From the NCBI RefSeq assembly GCF_004745645.1, contig NZ_SRMB01000005.1, forward strand, positions 390,791-454,790: 64,000 nt of DNA, given 5' to 3'. The notes beneath the pieces are model-generated. The model did no database searches and was not told the origin of the DNA. It was given only the letters and a program-made list of their open reading frames with translations. The number at the start of each line of letters is the position of its first letter. The stretch's first letter is position 1. Positions 1 to 9,082 of this stretch are shown piece after piece. Made by a program: the position numbers and the translations under genes. This DNA is from Hymenobacter metallicola. Its GTDB lineage: Bacteria; Bacteroidota; Bacteroidia; Cytophagales; Hymenobacteraceae.

Positions 1-2
1 CT

Positions 3-197
3 GAGGTGATTGTCGCCCAGCAAACTCCACCAACCAAACCCGCTGCACCCGCTGCCCCGGGACCAGCGGCCACCCCCGCTAAGCCAGGGCCCACCACTCG
101 CCCGGCCATCGGCAAGCCCGAAACGGCCGCCGTTACCAAGGAGAAAGTCAAGCCCAAAAAGCGTGGTTTCTTCGCCCGCCTCTTCGGGAAGAAATAG
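3..197 (+). CDS. C-terminal fragment of a protein with Pro/Ala-rich linker and basic tail
   Basis: The reading frame is open to the left edge and ends with TAG at 195-197, so this is the last ~64 residues of a longer protein; the GTG at position 6 need not be its start. What is visible is a low-complexity Pro/Ala/Thr/Lys segment followed by a strongly basic end (KKRGFFARLFGKK). Such tails are common as flexible linkers with a basic, membrane- or nucleic-acid-interacting end, but no domain is visible and I do not assign a function. A long symmetrical terminator follows 14 bases after the stop. Confidence 0.6.
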   Translation, partial: EVIVAQQTPPTKPAAPAAPGPAATPAKPGPTTRPAIGKPETAAVTKEKVKPKKRGFFARLFGKK

Positions 198-210
198 GCT
201 TGTGCCAGTA

Positions 211-248
211 ACCAAAAAAGCCCGACCAACTGGTCGGGCTTTTTTGGT
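211..248. terminator. Bidirectional intrinsic terminator
   Basis: An 18-bp perfect stem (211-228 with 231-248) has a 2-base loop and A-tract/T-tract flanks. It lies between the convergent genes ending at 197 and 270 and can serve both. Confidence 0.85.
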
Positions 249-269
249 GCAACTAGCTGCGGCAGCGTT

Positions 270-1556
270 CTACAGCGCCTTCACGTCCAACGTCAGCGTC
301 ACGCCCGCTGTGGTGCGGCTGATGCCGGTAATGGTGAAGATGGCATACTGGTCGGCGGCCCGCAGGCGGGCAATGACCACGTCGCCCACGGCCACGTTGT
401 CGAGCTGGGCTACCTGGTTCGTAGCGGCGGCCGTTTGGTAGGTTTGCCGGATGCTGTTCAGGGTAGCCGCGCTGTAGACAGCCGCCGTGGTGCGCACAAA
501 TTTTGTAGTGTTTAGGGCTTTGAGCTGCACGGCGTTGGTGGCAATGCTGCTGATGGCCACGTCCTTGGCTTCCGGGGCCCCGGAAGCTGCTACAGTCGTA
601 AAGGTCGTCAGGTCGTACGCGGCCTGGTCGCCGCCGGCAGTACCGGTGAAGACAAGCGTGGCGGAGCGGGCCGCGGCCAGGGCCGTGGGGGTAGTAGGCG
701 TAATGGCCGGGGCCGTAACCGAGGCCGAACGAATGCTGGGGGCTCCGGCCGGGGCGGGCAGGGTGGGCTTGTCCTGGAAGCGCGACTTGGCCTCGAAGCG
801 GTACACCACGCTTTGCCCGCTCGAGCCCGTGGGCAGCGTCACGTCTACGTTCACCAGCGTGGCCGCCCCCGACTGCGCCCCGGAGCCGACCGGTACCCGC
901 TGCCGCGCCGCGCGCCGCTCGGGCTGGGTGCCCACGCGCACGAAGGTTATCAGGCTGTCGATGTCCTTGTAGAGGGTGCCGGCGGTGGTAATGGCGGCGG
1001 CCGTATTGATGCCGCCGGTATTGAGCCGGACCGGGAAGCGCACCACGTCGCCGGGCACGCGGGCCGCGTTGGAAGGTGCCGTCACGTTGGTCGAGGCATC
1101 CAGGGAAATGGTCGGGGTGGGCTCGGCCAGGCGGAAGTTGAAGCTGCGCACCTTGCTCTGGCCGTTGTCGGCCACCACCACGGCATCGACGCGCACGTTG
1201 GCCTTGTTGGCCCCGGCCGGTACCACGTAGTTGACAATCAGCGTGTCGGCCCGGTTGATGCGCGAGTAGGCGGGCTTGTAGGGAATGGTTTGCACCAGCG
1301 TGGAGTCGCGGCCGGGCTCCACTTTCTGCAGAATGCGGATTTCCCGGATAGGGGAAGTCTGCTGGGCAAAGCGCAGCTCAAAGCTCACCGTTTCACCCGT
1401 GGCGTACTTGGTGGTCGTGTTCAGACCATTGGCCAGGAAGGTTGGAATCTGGCCGCCTACTTCCTGGTAGGGTTCTTCCAGTTCTTTGTCGCAGGCGGCC
1501 AGGGCCGGGGCGAGCAGCGCCAGCAGCAGGGTGCGGCGCACAGGGGTATATAACAT
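270..1556 (-). CDS. Outer-surface lipoprotein in the SusE/SusF position, family not recognised
   Basis: The 428-residue protein starts with a signal peptide and lipobox (LAPALAAC, Cys ~21), and the acidic residues after the Cys (DKELEEP) resemble the surface-export signal described for Bacteroidota lipoproteins. The rest is Thr/Ala/Val-rich and probably all beta, as in Ig-like or DUF4843-like sugar-binding lipoproteins. It is the third gene of a SusC-SusD operon, 49 bases after the SusD stop, where PULs usually encode an extra glycan-binding lipoprotein. That position is the main reason for the role suggested; no catalytic motif is visible. The likely job is substrate capture on the cell surface. 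Confidence 0.7.
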   Translation of the reverse strand: MLYTPVRRTLLLALLAPALAACDKELEEPYQEVGGQIPTFLANGLNTTTKYATGETVSFELRFAQQTSPIREIRILQKVEPGRDSTLVQTIPYKPAYSRINRADTLIVNYVVPAGANKANVRVDAVVVADNGQSKVRSFNFRLAEPTPTISLDASTNVTAPSNAARVPGDVVRFPVRLNTGGINTAAAITTAGTLYKDIDSLITFVRVGTQPERRAARQRVPVGSGAQSGAATLVNVDVTLPTGSSGQSVVYRFEAKSRFQDKPTLPAPAGAPSIRSASVTAPAITPTTPTALAAARSATLVFTGTAGGDQAAYDLTTFTTVAASGAPEAKDVAISSIATNAVQLKALNTTKFVRTTAAVYSAATLNSIRQTYQTAAATNQVAQLDNVAVGDVVIARLRAADQYAIFTITGISRTTAGVTLTLDVKAL

Positions 1557-1605
1557 GAGATGAAGCCTTAGAATGAATACTGAGCGAAGCGGCAGTGGGC
1601 CGCCC

Positions 1606-3135
1606 TTAGGGCATGTCCCACCACAGGGGCTTGGTGATGTAGTCGGGGGCGCTGGCGCCGAGGGCCGCCACGGCCTGCGGGTTATACATCACCTCGGTAG
1701 CGCCGGGCAGCATCCGCCGGGGCCACTGTCCGCCCAGGCCGTTGGGGGCACCCACTGGGTACTTCAGGTTGGGGTAGATAGCCGGGTCGAAGTCGTAGCG
1801 GCGCAGGTCCGACCACGACTCCGGGTTCAGGAACATGGCTATGTACTTCTGCTCCATGATATGTTTGAGGGTCAACTCGGCCTCGGTCTGGGCTACGGCG
1901 GCGCTGGCCAGGTAGGCATCAATCTGGGCGGGCGTAATGGTGGGGAAGGTCACGTTGGGATTGGCAAAGGTGCCGCCCACTCCGATTTTGGTCATGTGGG
2001 CCCGGATACCGGCCTTGTAGGCCGTCAGGGCCCGGCCCTTCTCCCCAGCCTTAAAGGCGGCTTCGGCCTCAATAAACTTCAGTTCGTGGAAGGTAATAAC
2101 CTCGAAAATACCCAGGTCGCGGGCGTACCAGCCATTGTAGAAGTCGGCCACGTTGTTGATCAGATTGCTGGTCGCCGGAATGCCCACCCCGGGGTCGGCG
2201 CCGTTGCTGCTGCCGGCCAGCATAATAGGCAGGCGCGGGTCCGTTACGCCGGGAAAGGCGGCCCCGGTCACACTGCCATTCAGGTAGCGCACGATGTTGT
2301 TGGAAAACGTGGCCGCCCCGAAGTTGGCCCGCGTCACGCCGTAGATGTTGGTCGTGCCCGAGAGCGGGGCCACGGCCACCTGATACTGCAACTGGGCGTC
2401 GTCGGCCGCGTTGCGGAAGCTGGCACTGACGAGCTGCAGAATCTGCTGGGGGTTGTAGGCGGCCTTCTTGCTCAGGTGGTTGAGCTGCCGGGCCTTCAGG
2501 GCATTGGCAAAACGAATCCACTTGTCCGTGTCGCCGCGGTAGAGGATGTCGCCGCTGATGCTGGGCGAGCTGATGTACAGGGGCAGCAGGTTTTCGGCGG
2601 CCGGGGTTCTCATCAGCGCTATGCCCTCGTCGAGCAAAGTCTGCACGGTGGCGTAAATCTGCTCCTGCGGGTCGTACTTGGGCGTGTAGTTCTCGGCGCC
2701 TTTAAAGGCTTCGGAGTAGGGAATGTCGCCCAGCATGTCGGTGGCGTGGGCCAGGTCCATGGCCGTAATGATCTTGCCGGCCCCGATGTAGTAGGGCGCC
2801 TTGGCTTTTTCGGCGGCCTCTATCATAGTCGGCACGTTGCCGGCCGAGTAGAAATAGGCGTAGTTGAAGGTATTGGTGCTGTTGCCGTTGGTCAGCACAA
2901 ACTGGTCGGTGCTGCTGGCCGGGGTTTTGCGCACCGCGTACTGGGTGATGTAGGCCGTAGTGAGCGAAGTAAACATCTGCTGCTGAATGCCCTGGGAAAT
3001 GATGCCGGGCAGCAGGAAGTTCGGCGACGAGGTAATGGGGTTATTGGGGTCGGTGTTCACGTCGAGAAAACTCTCGCACGAGGTCAGGGCCGCGCCGCTG
3101 AGGGCTACACCCAGACAGAGGATATATTTTTTCAT
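1606..3135 (-). CDS. SusD/RagB-family nutrient-binding lipoprotein (SusD-like 2 type)
   Basis: This 509-residue lipoprotein has the signal peptide and lipobox ALTSC, followed by ESFLDVNTDPNNP, the typical opening of SusD-like proteins. A helical TPR-like core follows, and the C-terminal end (DYITKPLWWDMP) fits the SusD-like_2 subgroup. SusD proteins sit as a lid on the outer face of the SusC TonB-dependent transporter and bind oligosaccharides or peptides. The gene starts 48 bases after the SusC stop and is followed by a lipoprotein gene, so the three form one minus-strand operon. The family call is firm; the substrate cannot be read from the sequence. Confidence 0.92.
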   Translation of the reverse strand: MKKYILCLGVALSGAALTSCESFLDVNTDPNNPITSSPNFLLPGIISQGIQQQMFTSLTTAYITQYAVRKTPASSTDQFVLTNGNSTNTFNYAYFYSAGNVPTMIEAAEKAKAPYYIGAGKIITAMDLAHATDMLGDIPYSEAFKGAENYTPKYDPQEQIYATVQTLLDEGIALMRTPAAENLLPLYISSPSISGDILYRGDTDKWIRFANALKARQLNHLSKKAAYNPQQILQLVSASFRNAADDAQLQYQVAVAPLSGTTNIYGVTRANFGAATFSNNIVRYLNGSVTGAAFPGVTDPRLPIMLAGSSNGADPGVGIPATSNLINNVADFYNGWYARDLGIFEVITFHELKFIEAEAAFKAGEKGRALTAYKAGIRAHMTKIGVGGTFANPNVTFPTITPAQIDAYLASAAVAQTEAELTLKHIMEQKYIAMFLNPESWSDLRRYDFDPAIYPNLKYPVGAPNGLGGQWPRRMLPGATEVMYNPQAVAALGASAPDYITKPLWWDMP

Positions 3136-3183
3136 TGCTGGAAAGTCCGGTAAGGTTGCTGACTGCTGAGCGGTCAGCAGCAG

Positions 3184-6100
3184 TTAAAAGTTCACGCGCA
3201 GGCCCATGTCCACGCCGCGGGTGGCGGGCACGCTGCCGTAGTCGAAGCCCGAGGAGCCGCCCCCGCGCACCCCGGCCCCGGCCGAAGCCGTTTCGGGGTC
3301 GACGCCGGAGTAGTTGGTCAGCAGCACCAGGTTGCGGCCCGTCACGCTCAGCTCCACGCCGCGCACGAAGGACGAGCCCAGCCAGGCGGCGGGCAGCGCG
3401 TAGCTCAGCGTCACGTAGCGCAGGCGCGTCCAGGAGGCATCTTCCACGAAGGAGGCGGCCGTGCCGGTCAGCACGTTCTGGTAGTAGCCCTGGGTCAGCT
3501 CCGTGGGCCGGGTGTTTTTCACGTAGCCGCCGTCAGAGTTGAGCAGGGGGCCCGTGTTGTTGGCGTTGGCCAGCACCCCGTCGAAGACTACCTGCTTGTA
3601 GCGGTCCAGGGTGCGGGTGCTCATGCCGGTTTTGGTAGCCAGCCAGTCGTTGCCGTTCACCACGTCGCCGCCCTGGCGGAAATCAACCAGGAAGCTTAGG
3701 TTCAGCCCCTGATAGGTGAAGGAGTTGGTGACTTGCACCGTGTAGTCGGGTGCGCGGTTGCCGGCGTACTCAAACACGCCGGTATTAACGATGGGGTAGC
3801 CCGAGGCATCGATGAGCAGCTGGCCGTCGGGGGTACGCTTAAAGTCTACGGCGCTGATGGAGGAAATCGGCTTGCCGGGAAAGGCCCCGCCCCGGGCCCA
3901 GTCGATGACAAAGGCGTCGGACTGGTACACCTCGGTCAGGAAGCTGGGCAGCTGGGTGGCGCGGTTGCGGTTCAGGGTGAAGTTGGCAATAACGTCCCAG
4001 CTCAGGCCCTGGGTCGACTTCAGCGGGGCGCCGGTCAGGGCCAGCTCCAGGCCCTTGTTTTCCACGGTGCCCCCGTTGATGTACTGCAGAATAAAGGCCG
4101 TGGCCTGGCTCACGCGGGGCGCAATGAGCTGGTCGCGGGTTTCCTGGTAGTAAGCGGCCACGTCCAGGGTCAGGCGGTTCTGCAGGAATTGCAGGTCCAG
4201 GCCGGCTTCCACCGAGCGGGTTTGCTCGGGCTTAAGCAGGCGGTTGGAGCCGAAGAAGCCGTTGCGGAAGCCGCCCCCGATGTAGGTGCTCTGGGCCAGC
4301 GGCGAGTCGACGCGGTAGGGGCCTGTGTCTTTACCCACCACGGCCACCGAGCCGCGCAGCTTGCCGTAGTTCAGAATCGGGTTTTGGTCCAGGCCCAAGG
4401 TGCGGGTGAATTCCCAGCCCAGGGCCGCCGAACCGTAGCCGAAGGCCCGGCCGAAGTTCTTGTTTTTCTCGGGCCGGGGCAGCGTCGACGACATATCGAG
4501 GCGGCCGTTCAGCTCCAGGGTTATCTGCTGCAGAAAGTCCAGGTTGAGGCGGGCAAAGTTGCCGATCAGGCGCCGCTCCTTGTTGGTAATAAGCGTGTTG
4601 CGGTTTACCGTGTTGTTGATGCTGACAAAGTCCGGGTTCTGGAAGATGCGGCCGTAGTTGTCCGTCGTTTCGTTGCGGCTCACTTCCACCGTATTGCCCA
4701 GCACCAGCGAGGAGCCCAGGTTTTCACTGAACTTGTGGTTGAGCGTCACCAGGAAGTTGGAGGTCAGCAGGCGGTTGATGATGGTGGTTTCCGCAATGCC
4801 CCCGTCCTGGTTATCGGGCTGGGAAGTGCCCACGGCCCGCACCGAGCGGTCTTTCTGGGAGTAAAAGTCGGTGCCGATGTTGTAGCTCACCGAGGCCCAC
4901 TTGGCGGCCTCAAACGTGACCTGCGCGTTGCCGATCATGCGGTTGGTGCGCGTGGTCTGGGGGTTGCGGTAGATGGTGAAGTAGGGGTTGTCCGGGTCGC
5001 CGGCCGAGGTGGCCGCGCCCAGCAGGCGGCGGCGGGTGCCGTCGGGGTTGAGGTAGTTGCGGGCGTCGTCGTTGCGGGGCCAGTTCAGCAGGCTGGTGAA
5101 AAAGCCGCTGGGATTCAGGCCGGTACCAAACAGGCCCCCGCCCTGGAACGGCGACTGGCCGCCGCTGTTCAGGTACTGGGTCGAGGCCGAGCCGCTGAAC
5201 TTGGGCGAAAACTGCACCGTGCCCGAGGCCCGCACCGTCGACTTGTCGTAGAGCGTGTTGGGCACCACCCCCTTCTGGTCGAGGCGGGAAGCCGACACGA
5301 GGAAGGTGGCCTTGTCGCCGCCGCCCGACATGGTCAGGTAGTGCTGCCAGGCCGTGCCTTTCTGGAACAGGTTGCCCAGGTTGTCATATATCGGCTCGCC
5401 CTCGCCAAAGCGCGGCCCCCAGGAAGCGCGGGTTGTCGCGTCGAAGATGCCGTTGGAACCCTGCTTGTACTGGTCCTGCAGCGTGGGCAGGCGGTTCACC
5501 TCGTCCACCGAAAACTGGGTGCGGTAGTTGATGTTGGTGCGGCCTGCCGTGCCTTTTTTGGTCGTGATAATCACGGCTCCGTTGGCGGCGCGCAGGCCGT
5601 AGAGCGCTGCTGCTGCCGGACCCTTGAGCACCGTCATACTGGCAATATCCTCGGGGTTCAGGTCGCCGGCCCGGTTCTGACTCACGGCGCTGCGGCCCAG
5701 CTGCCCGTTGAAGGCCGAGCCCCCGCCGGGGGAAGTCGACTCCACAAAGGAGGAGTTGTCCATGATGATGCCGTCGATAACAAACAGGGGCTGGTTGTCG
5801 CCGTCGAGCGAGTTGCCGCCCCGGATGACAATGGCCGAGCCTTCGCCGGGGGCGCCCCCGGCGCTGGTAATCTGCACGCCGGCCACCTTGCCCTGCAGGG
5901 CATTGACGATGTTGGTCTGCCGCGACTCGATGATGTCCTTGGACTTCACTTCCTGGGCCGCGTAGTTGATCTGCCGCCGTTCCTGCTTGATGCCGTAGGC
6001 CGTGACGACCACGTCGTTCAGATTGGTCGTGTTTTCGGCCAGGCTGATGTTGATGCTGGCGTCGGTGCCCACCACGCGTTCCTGCGTCGTGAAGCCGATA

Positions 6101-6330
6101 AAGCTGAACGTAAGCGTACTGCCCGGGGCGGCCTGCACCGAGTAGCGGCCGTCGGCGCCGGTGCTGGCCCCGGTGCTGGTGCCCTTCACCAGCACGGTTA
6201 CGCCGGGCAAGGGGCTGCCTTTGGTATCAGACACTACGCCCGAAACGGCGCGGGGCTGGCCGGTTTGGGCGTAGGAGCCGGGCCCCAGCAGCACTCCGAG
6301 CGCCAACAGAAGCCATAAAAGTTTTTTCAT
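3184..6330 (-). CDS. SusC/RagA-family TonB-dependent outer-membrane transporter
   Basis: I start the protein at MKKLLW (1048 residues), where a clean signal peptide begins; 16 more in-frame codons upstream are unlikely to be translated. The order is signal peptide (~1-21), carboxypeptidase-D regulatory-like domain (VSGVVSDTKGSPLPGVTV, ~26-105), plug domain (NALQGKVAGVQI, IRGGNSL, ~110-235), then a long beta-barrel ending in aromatic Phe (GLRVNF). SusC proteins import glycans or peptides across the outer membrane using TonB energy, with SusD as lid. It is the first gene of the SusC-SusD-lipoprotein operon. The 5' leader holds a hairpin with a U-rich tail (6379-6418). Confidence 0.95.
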   Translation of the reverse strand: MKKLLWLLLALGVLLGPGSYAQTGQPRAVSGVVSDTKGSPLPGVTVLVKGTSTGASTGADGRYSVQAAPGSTLTFSFIGFTTQERVVGTDASINISLAENTTNLNDVVVTAYGIKQERRQINYAAQEVKSKDIIESRQTNIVNALQGKVAGVQITSAGGAPGEGSAIVIRGGNSLDGDNQPLFVIDGIIMDNSSFVESTSPGGGSAFNGQLGRSAVSQNRAGDLNPEDIASMTVLKGPAAAALYGLRAANGAVIITTKKGTAGRTNINYRTQFSVDEVNRLPTLQDQYKQGSNGIFDATTRASWGPRFGEGEPIYDNLGNLFQKGTAWQHYLTMSGGGDKATFLVSASRLDQKGVVPNTLYDKSTVRASGTVQFSPKFSGSASTQYLNSGGQSPFQGGGLFGTGLNPSGFFTSLLNWPRNDDARNYLNPDGTRRRLLGAATSAGDPDNPYFTIYRNPQTTRTNRMIGNAQVTFEAAKWASVSYNIGTDFYSQKDRSVRAVGTSQPDNQDGGIAETTIINRLLTSNFLVTLNHKFSENLGSSLVLGNTVEVSRNETTDNYGRIFQNPDFVSINNTVNRNTLITNKERRLIGNFARLNLDFLQQITLELNGRLDMSSTLPRPEKNKNFGRAFGYGSAALGWEFTRTLGLDQNPILNYGKLRGSVAVVGKDTGPYRVDSPLAQSTYIGGGFRNGFFGSNRLLKPEQTRSVEAGLDLQFLQNRLTLDVAAYYQETRDQLIAPRVSQATAFILQYINGGTVENKGLELALTGAPLKSTQGLSWDVIANFTLNRNRATQLPSFLTEVYQSDAFVIDWARGGAFPGKPISSISAVDFKRTPDGQLLIDASGYPIVNTGVFEYAGNRAPDYTVQVTNSFTYQGLNLSFLVDFRQGGDVVNGNDWLATKTGMSTRTLDRYKQVVFDGVLANANNTGPLLNSDGGYVKNTRPTELTQGYYQNVLTGTAASFVEDASWTRLRYVTLSYALPAAWLGSSFVRGVELSVTGRNLVLLTNYSGVDPETASAGAGVRGGGSSGFDYGSVPATRGVDMGLRVNF

Positions 6331-6344
6331 AGGAGAGAGAGGAA

Positions 6345-6420
6345 TTGGGTGGAAGGATAGGGAAAAGGGCAAAAGCAAAACCGGAGCCCCGCTACACTTG
6401 GGCAGCAGGACTCCGGTTGG
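6345..6420 (-). promoter_or_regulatory. Leader hairpin upstream of the first SusC gene, possible attenuator
   Basis: AACCGGAG at 6379-6386 pairs with CTCCGGTT at 6411-6418. Read on the minus strand, the hairpin is followed by TTTTGCTTTTGCCCTTTTCC (6363-6382), which is terminator-like and lies before the SusC start codon. It could attenuate the operon, but no alternative fold is proven. Confidence 0.4.
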
Positions 6421-6692
6421 AGAAAAGCAAGGCTAGGAGGGTAGGGCCAGACACCGACACAGGACGATTTTCATGGGAGAATTCGGCGCTGAAAAGTTGA
6501 GAGGAAACGGCAATACGGACAGAAGATAAAGCTTTTATTCAAAAAACTCCTGTTCAGGCTTGAAGAAATGCCAAATGCGGCTACCGTCAAACTATATAGG
6601 AGATTTTAGGTATTTTGAAGCCCGGTACCTTCCCCTCACCGAGGCCCGCCAGAAGCTTGGCTACGCCCGGCCTCTTCCACCAGCGCCCACCC
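6421..6692. other. Divergent intergenic region between SusC operon and NagB-like gene
   Basis: This AT-rich stretch must hold the promoters for both directions. A possible -7 element (TATTTTG, 6612-6618) for the plus-strand gene lies ~75 bases before its ATG. No exact -33/-7 pair was found and no small gene is convincing. Confidence 0.4.
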
Positions 6693-8606
6693 ATGATGCC
6701 CGCTACGCCTCCGCCCGCCTTGTCCGTTACTATCCACCCCGACTCCGAAACGGCTTCGGCGGCCGTGGCCCGCTCCATTGCCGAGCTGATCTGGCTGCGG
6801 CAGAAGGAAGGGCGTACCGTGGTGCTGGGGCTGGCCACGGGCTCGTCGCCCACCCGCGTGTATGAGGAGCTGGTGCGCCTGCACCGCGAAGAGGGCCTGA
6901 GCTTTCAGAACGTCATCAGCTTCAACCTCGACGAGTACTACCCCATGCCGCCCGACTCGCTGCAGAGCTACGTGCGCTTCATGCATGAGTACTTGTTCGA
7001 CCACGTCGACATCCGGCCCGAAAACGTGCACATCCCCGACGGTACCCTGCCCCAGGAGCAGGTAGCCGAGTTCTGCGCCCAGTACGAAGCGCAGATCCGG
7101 GCCGCCGGGGGCATCGATTTGCAGCTGCTCGGCATTGGCCGCACCGGCCACATCGGCTTCAACGAGCCCGGCTCCGGGCCCGACTCGCGCACCCGCCTGA
7201 TAACGCTCGACCACATCACCCGCACCGACGCCGCCTCCGACTTTTACGGGGAGGAAAACGTGCCCCGCCGGGCCCTGACGATGGGCGTGGGCACGATTCT
7301 GGAAGCCCGCCACATTGTGCTGCTGGCCTGGGGCGAGGGTAAAGCTGCCGTCATCAAGCGCATGGTGGAAGGGGAGCCCAGCGACTCGGTGCCGGCCACC
7401 TACCTGCAGAAGCATCCGTGGGTGGACGTCGTGCTCGATGAGGCCGCCGGGGCCGAGCTGCCCGAGCGCAAAACGCCCTGGCTGGCCGGGGTGCCCTGCC
7501 GCTGGCAAGACGAAGCCCTGGTGCGCAAGGCCGTAACCTGGCTGGCGCGCCGCCTCGAAAAGCCCATTCTCAAGCTCACCGACGAGGAATACAACGAAAA
7601 CGGCCTGTCGGCGCTGCTGGCCGAGTCGGGCCGGGCCTACAGCATCAACATCCGGGTCTTCAACCAACTCCAGCACACTATTACGGGCTGGCCCGGCGGC
7701 AAACCCGACGCCGACGATACCCACCGCCCCGAGCGGGCCGAGCCCTTTCCCAAGCGGGTGCTTATCTTCTCGCCCCACCCCGACGACGACGTAATCAGCA
7801 TGGGCGGCACGCTGCTGCGCCTCGTGGAGCAGGGCCACGAGGTGCACGTGGCCTACCAGACCTCGGGTAATATTGCCGTCTTCGATGACGAAACCCTGCG
7901 CTTCGCCGAGTTTGTGGCCGACTACGACGCGGCTTTTCGCCTGGACGAGCAGCCGGCCGAAAACCTCTACCAGCGCGTGGCCGAGTTTCTGCGCAACAAA
8001 GCGCCCGGCCAGGTCGACTCGCCCGAGGTGCAGCAGATCAAGGGCCTGATCCGGCGGGGCGAGGCCAAGGCCGCCTGCCGCTACGCCGGCATCCCCGACG
8101 ACCAGGCCCACTTCATGGACCTGCCGTTTTACGAAACCGGGCGGGTGCGCAAAAAGCCTATCGGGGAGGAGGATATCCGCCTGACGATGGAGATGCTCAA
8201 CCAGATCCGGCCCCAGCAGATTTACGCCGCCGGCGACTTGTCGGACCCCCACGGCACCCATCGGGTGTGCCTGGCCGCCATTTTCGAGGCCGTGCGCCGC
8301 CTCAAGCAAACCCACACCGACTGGCTGGCCGACTGCTGGGTGTGGCTCTACCGCGGGGCCTGGCAGGAGTGGGATATCGACCAGATTGAAATGGCCGTAC
8401 CCCTGAGCCCCGAGGAACTCACCCGCAAGCGCCGGGCCATCTTCAAGCACCAGTCGCAGAAGGACCGGCCGCTGTTTCCCGGGGCCGACCAGCGCGAATT
8501 CTGGCAGCGCTCCGAAGCCCGCAACCGTACCACGGCCAAAATCTACGACCAGCTGGGCCTGCCTGAGTACGAGGGCATCGAGGCGTTTGTGCGCTGGGTG
8601 TTCTAA
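6693..8606 (+). CDS. Glucosamine-6-phosphate deaminase-like domain fused to PIG-L/LmbE deacetylase-like domain
   Basis: The protein has 637 residues if it starts at the ATGATG at 6693; the longer frame from 6615 adds a Pro/Arg-rich segment with no similarity. Residues ~10-290 match NagB: LATGSSPT, NLDEYY (Asp80) and GIGRTGHIGFNEP (His153, Glu158). In E. coli NagB the segment reads GVGNDGHIAFNEP, so the catalytic Asp141 is replaced here by Thr151. Residues ~355-620 match PIG-L/LmbE zinc deacetylases: FSPHPDDD (His362-Asp366) and DPHGTH (His520, His523). Such fusions occur in many Bacteroidota. The enzyme should act in the cytoplasm on GlcN/GlcNAc-type sugars, but the Asp-to-Thr change makes true deaminase activity uncertain. 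It lies between two SusCD loci. Confidence 0.88.
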   Translation: MMPATPPPALSVTIHPDSETASAAVARSIAELIWLRQKEGRTVVLGLATGSSPTRVYEELVRLHREEGLSFQNVISFNLDEYYPMPPDSLQSYVRFMHEYLFDHVDIRPENVHIPDGTLPQEQVAEFCAQYEAQIRAAGGIDLQLLGIGRTGHIGFNEPGSGPDSRTRLITLDHITRTDAASDFYGEENVPRRALTMGVGTILEARHIVLLAWGEGKAAVIKRMVEGEPSDSVPATYLQKHPWVDVVLDEAAGAELPERKTPWLAGVPCRWQDEALVRKAVTWLARRLEKPILKLTDEEYNENGLSALLAESGRAYSINIRVFNQLQHTITGWPGGKPDADDTHRPERAEPFPKRVLIFSPHPDDDVISMGGTLLRLVEQGHEVHVAYQTSGNIAVFDDETLRFAEFVADYDAAFRLDEQPAENLYQRVAEFLRNKAPGQVDSPEVQQIKGLIRRGEAKAACRYAGIPDDQAHFMDLPFYETGRVRKKPIGEEDIRLTMEMLNQIRPQQIYAAGDLSDPHGTHRVCLAAIFEAVRRLKQTHTDWLADCWVWLYRGAWQEWDIDQIEMAVPLSPEELTRKRRAIFKHQSQKDRPLFPGADQREFWQRSEARNRTTAKIYDQLGLPEYEGIEAFVRWVF

Positions 8607-8657
8607 GGCACGCGGCCTAGGCTTGGGCCGGAGCTTTAGGCTAACCAGGATGGGGTT

Positions 8658-8724
8658 AACCAGAACCGGAGCCCGGTAGCGTAGGTCGTTGAACACGACT
8701 GGCGCTGCCGGGCTCCGGCTGGTT
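8658..8724. other. Long GC-rich hairpin downstream of the NagB-like gene
   Basis: The arms 8658-8681 and 8703-8724 pair over ~22 bases with one 2-base bulge, and the loop holds a small GTCGT/ACGAC stem. There is no T-run after it, so it is not a standard terminator. Its first half (AACCGGAGCCCGGTAGC) resembles the hairpin at 6379-6418. Confidence 0.5.
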
Positions 8725-9082
8725 GTTAGGTCCTGTAGAGTAGGAAGTAGGCAGGGAGCTACGGGTGCGTTGCGTTGGCAAGGGTAGGGGTTTGAAGCCG
8801 GGAGGCCCGCCGGTTTATTTACATAGTGCAATTATTATATAGCCTGAAGCCTACTTGGGCAAGAAGGTTGGCAAGCCCTAAACCCGGGGTAGGAAGTGAG
8901 TAATTACTTATAGTGGGGTAAGTGGGCACTTCCTGGCAACGTTCCCGACAACGATTGCATAAAATTATCTGGGCTACTTCTGTCCTTTCTATCTGAAACC
9001 CGCAACCTTATGAGGAAGCAAGGTGCTGGCATTTTGCAGGCTGTTCTTCGGCAAATCAAATTTCCACCATACTTCCCACCTC
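8725..9082. promoter_or_regulatory. Upstream region of the second SusC gene with a possible operator
   Basis: The stretch becomes AT-rich toward 8940. GACAACGATTGCAT (8947-8960) holds the near-palindrome CAACGATTG, of the kind used by LacI-family regulators, and TACTTCTG at 8974-8981 resembles a -7 element. Both are weak matches and no regulator gene of that family is in the window. Confidence 0.3.

Noticed and set aside
3733..6318. 861-codon open frame on the plus strand opposite the first SusC gene
   Set aside because: It is a GC-rich shadow frame without a signal peptide or domain; SusC on the other strand has a full set of motifs. The same applies to long frames opposite the genes at 6693, 12104 and 20460.
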